From positions 22,539,764 through 22,603,763 of the forward strand of contig NC_088306.1 of NCBI RefSeq assembly GCF_032854445.1: 64,000 nucleotides of DNA. The letters run 5' to 3'. The stretch's first letter is position 1, and each line of letters opens with the position of its first letter. Below the pieces are notes generated by a model. That model was not told the DNA's origin. It saw only the letters and a program-made list of their open reading frames with translations, and did not search any database. The position numbers were made by a program, and so were the translations under genes. This DNA is from Liolophura sinensis (Eukaryota > Mollusca > Polyplacophora > Chitonida > Chitonidae). This document shows positions 24,001 to 33,000 of the stretch, piece by piece.

Positions 24001-27000
24001 TCCAAGAATCCTTGCTGCTATTGCATTCTGGGCCTTTATGGGTCTCATCATATATTCATGCTGGAAAGAAGAAGTTTCTCATCATGAACGGTGAGTTATG
24101 GGTCTTTAGCTAGAGGTATAAAGTTCTGTGATCTTGACCTTTTCACACCTGGTCATTAAATTTTATTATACCCTATTATTTAATACTGTATGTGCAAGAC
24201 GTAAAATTTTGTCCATGAACAAGTTACTCATTTTGCCTGATTCTTAGAGTTTCTCCAGATTTTTTTTTTTTTTAGTTATATCCTATTGGAAAAATTGTTT
24301 TAAAATCCAATTGGAAAATTCATGTTTAATTTAAACAAACACAGCCAATAAAAGTGAAAAGATAAACAGGTTATGTGGACTACATGGTGATAACTTTAAA
24401 GATGTGAAGCTATTGTGTTTACATTATAATAAAAGACTTAAAGCAGAATAAAAGACTTACAGCATAGAGAGTAAAACCAGAACAGCGAGGACTGTGCGAT
24501 GTTCTGGTGGATGGTCACACATAAAAAACAATGTGAAAAATGGTCTCTCCATCTCTTTTGGGGTTTTATTCTAACTGTTCATGAAAATGCTGTCAAACAG
24601 TAGCAATTTACACGCCTCCTAGTAGTATGGCTTAAACTTAATTTGTTAAAAAAAAAAAAAAAAAAAACTGCAGTGATGTAAATTGCAATTTATTAAGAGG
24701 TTATTGGCCTAGAGTTGCTCAAAATGCTGAGCTGTCATTCACATTTAGCATAACAATAACATGAAAACAACGGACAAGGACCAGGCCTAGGGGAGGCCAT
24801 GTCTCAAGGAGGTACAGTAGTTAGGAACTGGAAATGTGAGGACAGTTGAAGTTATATTTGTGACTTTATAAGAACTGTTTTGGATTACTGTAGTTACAGG
24901 GTGTTACTGCTGGACCTAGCCTTCCTCATCATCCCCTTCCTACTAGCCACCAACCTGCTGTTCTGCGTAGTGTCAGTGTAGAGTAGCTTTGAGACTGTGT
25001 GTTACAGGGTTTTATTGCTGGGTCTAGCCTTTCAGGTCATCCCCTTCCTACCAGCTACCAACCTGCTGTTCTGCGTAGTGTCAGTGTAGAGTAGCTTTGA
25101 GACTGTGTGTTACAGGGTGTTACTGCTGGGTCTAGCCTTCCTGGTCGTCCCCTACCTACCAGCCGCCAACTTGCTGTTCTGCGTAGTGTCAGTGTAGAGT
25201 AGCTTTGAGACTCTATGTTACAGGGTGTTACTGCTGGGTCTAGCCTTCCTGGTCATCCCCTTCCTACCAGCCACCAACCTGCTGTTCCGCATAGTGTCAG
25301 AGTAGAGTAGCTTTGAGACTGTGTGTTACAGGGTGTTACTGCTGGGTCTAGCCTTCCTGGTCATTCCCTTCCTACCAGCCACCAACCTGCTGTTCCGCGT
25401 AGTGTCAGAGTAGAGTAGCTTTGAGACTGTGTGTTACAGGGTGTTACTGCTGGGTCTAGCCTTCCTGGTCATTCCCTTCCTACCAGCCACCAACCTGCTG
25501 CTCCGCGTAGTGTCAGAGTAGAGTAGCTTTGATACTCTATGTTACAGGGTGTTACTGCTGTGTCTAGCCTCCCTGGTCATCCCCTTCCTACCAGCCACCA
25601 ACCTGCTGTTCTGCGTAGTGTCAGAGTAGAGTAGCTTTGAGACTGTGTGTTACAGGGTGTTACTGCTGGGCCTAGCCTTCCTGGTCATCCCCTTCCTACC
25701 AGCCACCAACCTGCTGTTCCGCGTAGTGTCAGAGTAGAGTAGCTTTGAGACTGTGTGTTACAGGGTGTTACTGCTGGGTCTAGCCTTTCAGGTCATCCCC
25801 TTCCTACCAGCTACCAACCTGCTGTTCCGCGTAGTGTCAGAGTAGAGTAGCTTTGAGACTCTATGTTACAGGGTGTTACTGCTGGGTGTAGCCTTCCTGG
25901 TCATCCCCTTCCTACCAGCCACCAACCTGCTGTTCCGCGTAGTGTCAGAGTAGAGTAGCTTTGAGACTGTGTGTTACAGGGTGTTACTGCTGGGTCTAGC
26001 CTTTCAGGTCATCCCCTTCCTACCAGCCACCAACCTGCTGTTCTGCGTAGTGTCAGTGTAGAGTAGCTTTGAGACTGTGTGTTACAGGGTGTTACTGCTG
26101 GGCCTAGCCTTCCTGGTCATCCCCTTCCTACCAGCCACCAACCTGCTTTTCCGCGTAGGGTTTGTCATCGCTGAGCGGGTTCTGTATCTCTCCACGGCCG
26201 GGTTCTGTCTGCTGATTGCCACTGGAGTTCAGCGCATGGCCAAACACTTTCCAGCCTCTATTCCAGTAAGATACATTTGTTTATGTAGTTATTTATTTGA
26301 AACATGGACCACAGCTTTTCTTGACTGCATTGCTGTTGGGAGACTGTTGAAAGTGGTGCACATCATAAAAAAAGAATAAATTGCAAGGAGGCCATACCTG
26401 TTCAAGTCTAATTCACTGAAAGGCAATAATTTGTGCTATTTTGATAAATACAGAAAACTTAATTTGATTAGCAAATATGGATTTTTTGCCAAAAATCTCA
26501 GGTGTGGCTGCTTAATCCAAGTCAGTATACCATGGGTTGCTGTGAACAAGTACACATTCCTGACCTTCTTAATGCTTGAAAATACACTACAAAATCTTAA
26601 GATTTTTAAAAATATGTACATGCATGCAAGAACTTGATGATGTAATGTTTGCACATTTTGTTGTCATTCATATCTTGATTAATGTTTTTCATTTCCAGGT
26701 TTTAAGGCTGGTATTACCTGTATTAGTGGTGATTATGATTTCACGGTGCATCCAGGTAATTGTTTTCCGGTCTCTTAGCTGCTACAATGTGAGTTAATTA
26801 TTCATGAGAACAGCACAAAGTACCAATGTGTGTATGGTTAAGGCTTTCAATTTTCATCCGGCCACAAAACTGATGACGATCATATGGAATCTGGCATTAA
26901 GTTTTAAAAAGATCAATCAATCAGTCAATTTGTCCATTGTTTAATTAACTGAGATTTAATTGATGTTACAGCGCAGTGCTGAGTGGAGGAATGAGCTGGT

Positions 27001-30000
27001 CCTGTTCACAGCAGGGGCTAGAGTCTGTCCCCTGAATGCAAAGGTGAGTACTCAGGTGAAAATAATGCACACTTCACATACCAGTGGTCTGCAGTACTTG
27101 AAAATTCTTTTTTTAGGCTAGGTATTGTGAGAGGGAGGAAAGTGTGGGTGTCAGTGTTGGTGTCCAGTTAAGCTTTCTTGTTTTAGCTCTTGTGAAATGG
27201 GCTCTCATACATGGGTTGAAGGATAAGTTTTTTCTTTTAGCCTCTGTACATGTATAATGGGTTCTCAATCATAGATTGGGGGTTGGGCTTTTTTTACATG
27301 GATTGAAGGTTAGAGGGTTTTTTTTTTGGGCTCCCTAGTTTAAGGTATGGTGTGTAAATGCACATTCTCAGATGGCAGGTTAATCTTTTATTTGGCTCTT
27401 GTATATTGTGCTATCACACATGGATTGAAGTTTAGGCTTTTTCTTTGCAGTCTAGTCTAAGGTATGGTGTGTAAATGCACACTCTCGGATGGCAGGTTAA
27501 GCTTTTTTTTAGCTCTTGTATATTGTGCTATCACACATGGATTGAAGGTTGGGCTTTTTCTTTGCTCTCTAGTCTAAGGTATGGTGTGTAAATGCACACT
27601 CTCGGATGGCAGGTTAAGCTTGTTTTTTTAGCTCTTGTATATTATGCTATCACACATGGATTGAAGGTTAGGCTTTTTCTTTGCTCTCTAGTCTAAGGTA
27701 TGGTGTGTAAATGCACACTCTCGGATGGCAGGTTAAGCTTGTTTTTTTAGCTCTTGTATATTATGCTATCACACATGGATTGAAGGTTAGGCTTTTTCTT
27801 TGCTCTCTAGTCTAAGGTATGGTGTGTAAATACACATTCTCAGATGGCAGGTTAAGCTTTTTTTTTAGCTCCTGTATATTGGCAGTCATACAAGGATCGC
27901 CAACATACAGCAATAGAAAGTTATGTTTTGTTTGGGCTTTTTTAATAATTCTTTTTTGCCTGTGTACATCTACAAGGGGCCTAAAGACGGAAGGTTGAAC
28001 TGTTTTATTGGTTTTAGTTTTATAGGCTTTGTGAGTGTTTTTTAATGATTTTAATTGATAGACTTTTAGTTATAAACTTTATCAGTTATATAAACTTCAG
28101 GTTTCTGTAGTGAACACATTGTCTAGAAATTAAGCCTCCATGCAGGAGATCTTGAAGCGGCAGATTAACCAGACCTAAGCCATGTTCAGATACCATGTGG
28201 CTGTGTGCAGCATTTGGTGTCTTCAGCATGGCATTCCAGTGAGGCAGCATTGTCCATGTAAATATATTGTCATTGGATCTGGTGTGCTACAGGGAAGCAC
28301 TATAAAGCGCTGATTAAAACAATGTTGAAAGCAACTTTGAAAACTAAAGACAGAAGCATATCCACTGTCAACGGTGGCTAAGATCCTCCCACCATAATGC
28401 TGGGTGCAGTTGTATAAGTGGGTGTGGCGTAAAACACCAACCAAATAAATAAAGATACATTATCATGGTGAAATCCCTTAGTGCCTCCACATCGTCACTT
28501 TATGGTATGGTGACTCTAATCAGTACATTGTAGCACTTAAACACTGAATAAATGAAAAAAATGGTTTTAGGTCATTGCTTCATTGTTGCTTTAGGTCCAC
28601 TATAACATTGGTAAAGTTGTGTCAGACAGAGGTGATGAAGAGTATGCTATCCAGAAGTACCGGGAAGCCATAGAGTAAGTCATCTGCTGATATCCATACT
28701 ATAACTGATACTACTTAAGCATGGCAGGGCGTTGAGTATCTAGAAAAGGTAATGGTTTCTACCTGGGCTTATGGTTTCTTTGACCCATAAACCTGAGCGG
28801 TGTCATATCAGTGGAATAGTGTAGAGTACAGCAGCACTCACACAAATAAATAACAGTGCCTTTAGGTAAATAAATCAAACCTTTGTCTAATATTTGATAT
28901 ATGCTACTATTGTCTAGATTCAGGATATCATCAGACTAGCGTATTTCTTCTAAATTTTGGGACTCCTGATCTGCTCATTTTAGCCAATGTAATATGTAAT
29001 TGTAGCAGGAATATTGAGTTTCTTTTTACTCACATGGTGAGACCATCTAATGATCAACATACTCATATCTTTACTTTTTCAAAAGGCTGGTAAAGAAATG
29101 CAGTATTCTACTTTCAACACTGTTGAATATCTGTCCAAAAGTTTAGAAAAATTAGGGTAACAGATGAATACCCTAAGTTACCTAAAATTAAAATACAAAA
29201 GTATATTTTTTGAAGCTCATAAATGTTATAAAATACTATTTTTGATGCTGAAATTTACATATTTCGAGTAATGTATAATCCTAACTTCCCAACAAACCTG
29301 AAAACATTATTCTAAGATCAGCAGAACTGCCAGTCAGAATCGGGGGATATGAATAAGTTGGTCATGGACAAAATTTCAGGTCATTAAGGGCAGATGCGAT
29401 CCAAGGTTTTAGTGTTCTCTCAAAAATTTTGACAGGTTATATCCGGAATACGACCAAGCAATGAATAACCTGGGGAACATACTGAAGGACAGGGGAGACA
29501 ACCAAGAAGCTGAGAGCATACTTACCAGGGCTGTAAAAATCAGGTTAATGTCATTGTCTTTGAAAATGAAAATGTTGGTACTGAATCGTGAAAGTTTCTC
29601 TAGGTTTTAATAATGCTAACCTAAGTTCTGTAGCACAAAAAAAGCATTTCAGGCTTTGTGATCGAAATTAAACTCTTAAATACATGCTTTAAGTGGATAG
29701 ATTTTAGCCCCATGCATCCATGCTGAGGTAGTGCAATATGAGCTAGGTTTGACCATCTAGCTTCATACATTTTGATTTTAAATTTTAAAGTTAAAAAATC
29801 AGGTTAGAAATACATTTTTGAAAGTAAAATGTAACTGTGACAGTATAGCTTGAGTTACCAATATGTATAGATATGAACAATGTTTGCATACAGTGAAAAC
29901 CATCTGAAAATGCATTTATTTAAATGAAATGCCTGTGAATGTAATGGATGCATTTTCAAAAGTTTATCAGGGAATTGCCTGGTGAACAATCAGAACTTCT

Positions 30001-33000
30001 GAGTTTTACAGCCCAGTTAATGTTCTAGCTGTGCAGTCAGTCAGTCAGTTAGTCAGTCAGTCAGTCAATATTTCCTTACAGGCCAGACTTCGCTGCTGCA
30101 TGGATGAACCTGGGAATTGTCCAAGCGTCTCTGAATAAATTCACTGAGGCAGAGAAAAGTTACTTCACGGCTATTTCTCACCGCAGGAAATACCCTGACT
30201 GTTACTATAATCTGGGTAACTTGGTGAGTGGGTGCATCTGTTAAGGTTTTCCTATTTTTATGCTTTATAGTTACTGTGATGGAGATGTCATGATTTTTTT
30301 TATCTGTCCTTGAGTATGTGTGAGCAGTTGTTTCAATTTACAATTACCCTTGCATTAAATTTTGAGCAGGTCTAAACTTCCCAGTATACACTATACATGT
30401 ATGTGTGTTTAGATACGTGACATTCCCTATAACTACAAAGAGAGTTGGGGGTGGGGTGGCAAACATTTTTTTTATTTATAATCTTGTACCACAACTCATT
30501 TGAAACAAAAAAAATAGAAGCTATACTGCAGATTTTGGCAAAAAAAAATTCATATTTGCAAATTATCTGTATTTACCAGGAATAACTCAAATTATTGCTT
30601 TCTAATAAATATCAAAACTTGTACATGTGCCATTTATAGTGATAAAATCATTCTAAAGACTGAAAAAGTTAAACTTTAGAAAACTTTATGATTGATTTTG
30701 AATGGCAACATGCAGAGATGAGGCTGATATTTTCATTTAATGTCTAAGTATAGGAATTCATCCATATTTAAAGGCAAATTAATTTTAGCTTTGTAAGTAC
30801 AAAAACATAATTTTAATGAACAGAAATATTGAATAACCTTTAATGGATGACGATCAGCACAACAATGCGACGTAATGACCCAGGAGCCTCTCACTAATGC
30901 GGTTAGGGTGAGATCAAATCCAGCTCATGCTTGCTCCCTCTCCTGCCATATGTGGGAAAGTCTGCCAACAATTTGCAGATGATCGTTTCCCACGGGCTCT
31001 GTCAGGTTTCGCCCACCCTGATATTGGCTGCAGTCATATAAGTGAAATATTCTTGAGTACGGTTTAAAACACCAATCAAATAAATAAATAAATAAATAAA
31101 TAATTAAATTAATGTATGACGGCATTTTGTTGTTGTTGTTTTGTCAGTATCTGTCCATGGAGCGCCACACTGATGCCTTAATAGCCTGGAGGAATGCCAC
31201 TCTGCAGAGACCTACGCACCTTAATGCCTGGAACAACATGCTGATTTTACTGGCCAATCAGAGTGAGCTTGACTTCATGATACAGTATTGAATTAGTTAG
31301 GCTGTGTTGACTCTTAGATGAATGATATTCCAACGAATCAGATGAGTGACATTCTGACCAACCATAGTAGGGATACATTCCGACCAATAAGATCCAAGAA
31401 ATTCTGACCAATGGATGAGCTAGAACTGTATTAAATGCTCTTGGTAAAACAAATGCTCTGTTCGTATACTTACAATGAAAATTTTCTTTGTAACAAGTCT
31501 GATGAATAGGTGCATTTTTTGTTGCATTTCTTCACATGTAATTTCTGTCATTTGACTGTTAAATTTTCTCCTTAAAGTTCAAAAAAACAGATGTGATTTT
31601 TAGTTTTCAAATGTCCTGTCGGGTTCCTCCTACTCATTAACCTGATTGCCATCATATCAGCTAAAAATTCTTGGGAAGATTCTTAAAAACAAGTCATTCA
31701 TTCAGTCAATCAATCAAATGTTCTGTCCTGTTTCTTCCATCCATAAACGTAGTCGCCATCAATCGGTCAAACACTCTTGATCACAGCCCTTAACACCAGT
31801 GATTTATTCAATTAATCAATCAGTCAGTCAGATGTCCTGTCTGGTTTCTTCCATCCATAAATGTAGTCGCCATCAATTGGTCAAACACTCTTGATCACAG
31901 CCCTTAACACCAGTGATTTATTCAATCAGTCAATCAGTCAATCAGTCAAATGTCCTGTCTGGTTTCTTCCATCCATAAACGTAGTCACCATCAATCGGTC
32001 AAACATTCTTGATCATGACCCTAAACACCAGTGATTTATTCAATCAATCAATCAATCAATCAGTCAGATGTCCTGTCCTGTTTCTTCCATCCATAAACGT
32101 AGTCACCATCAATCGGTCAAACACTCTTGATCACAGCCCTTAACACCAGTGATTTATTCAATCAATCAATCAATCAGTCAGTCAGATGTCCTGTCCTGTT
32201 TATTGCATCCATAAATATAGTCATCATCAATCGGTCAAACATTCTTGATCACGGCCCTAAACACCAGTGATTTATTCAATCAATCAATCAGATGCCCTGT
32301 TCTGTTTATTGCATCCATAAATATAGTCACCATCAATCGGTCAAACACTCTTGTGATCACTAGTGATTTATTCAATCAATCAATCAATCAGTCAGATGTC
32401 CTGTCTTGTTTATTGCATCCATAAATGTAGTCACCATCAATCGGTCAAACATTCTTGATCACAGCCCTAAACACCAGTGATTTATTCAATCAATCAATCA
32501 GATGCCCTGTTTTGTTTATTGCATCCATAAATGTAGTCACCATCAATCGGTCAAACACTCTTGATCACAGCCCTTAACACCAGTGATTTATTCAATCAAT
32601 CAATCAATCAGTCAGTCAGATGTCCTGTCCTGTTTATTGCATCCATAAATATAGTCACCATCAATCGGTCAAACATTCTTGATCACGGCCCTAAACACCA
32701 GTGATTTATTCAATCAATCAATCAGATGCCCTGTTCTGTTTATTGCATCCATAAATGTAGTCACCATCAATCGGTCAAACACTCTTGATCATGACCCTAA
32801 ACACCAGTGATTTATTCAATCAATCAATCAATCAATCAGTCAGATGTCCTGTCTTGTTTATTGCATCCATAAATGTAGTCACCATCAATCGGTCAAACAT
32901 TCTTGATCACGGCCCTAAACACCAGTGATTTATTCAATCAATCAATCAGATGCCCTGTTCTGTTTATTGCATCCATAAATGTAGTCACCATCAATCGGTC

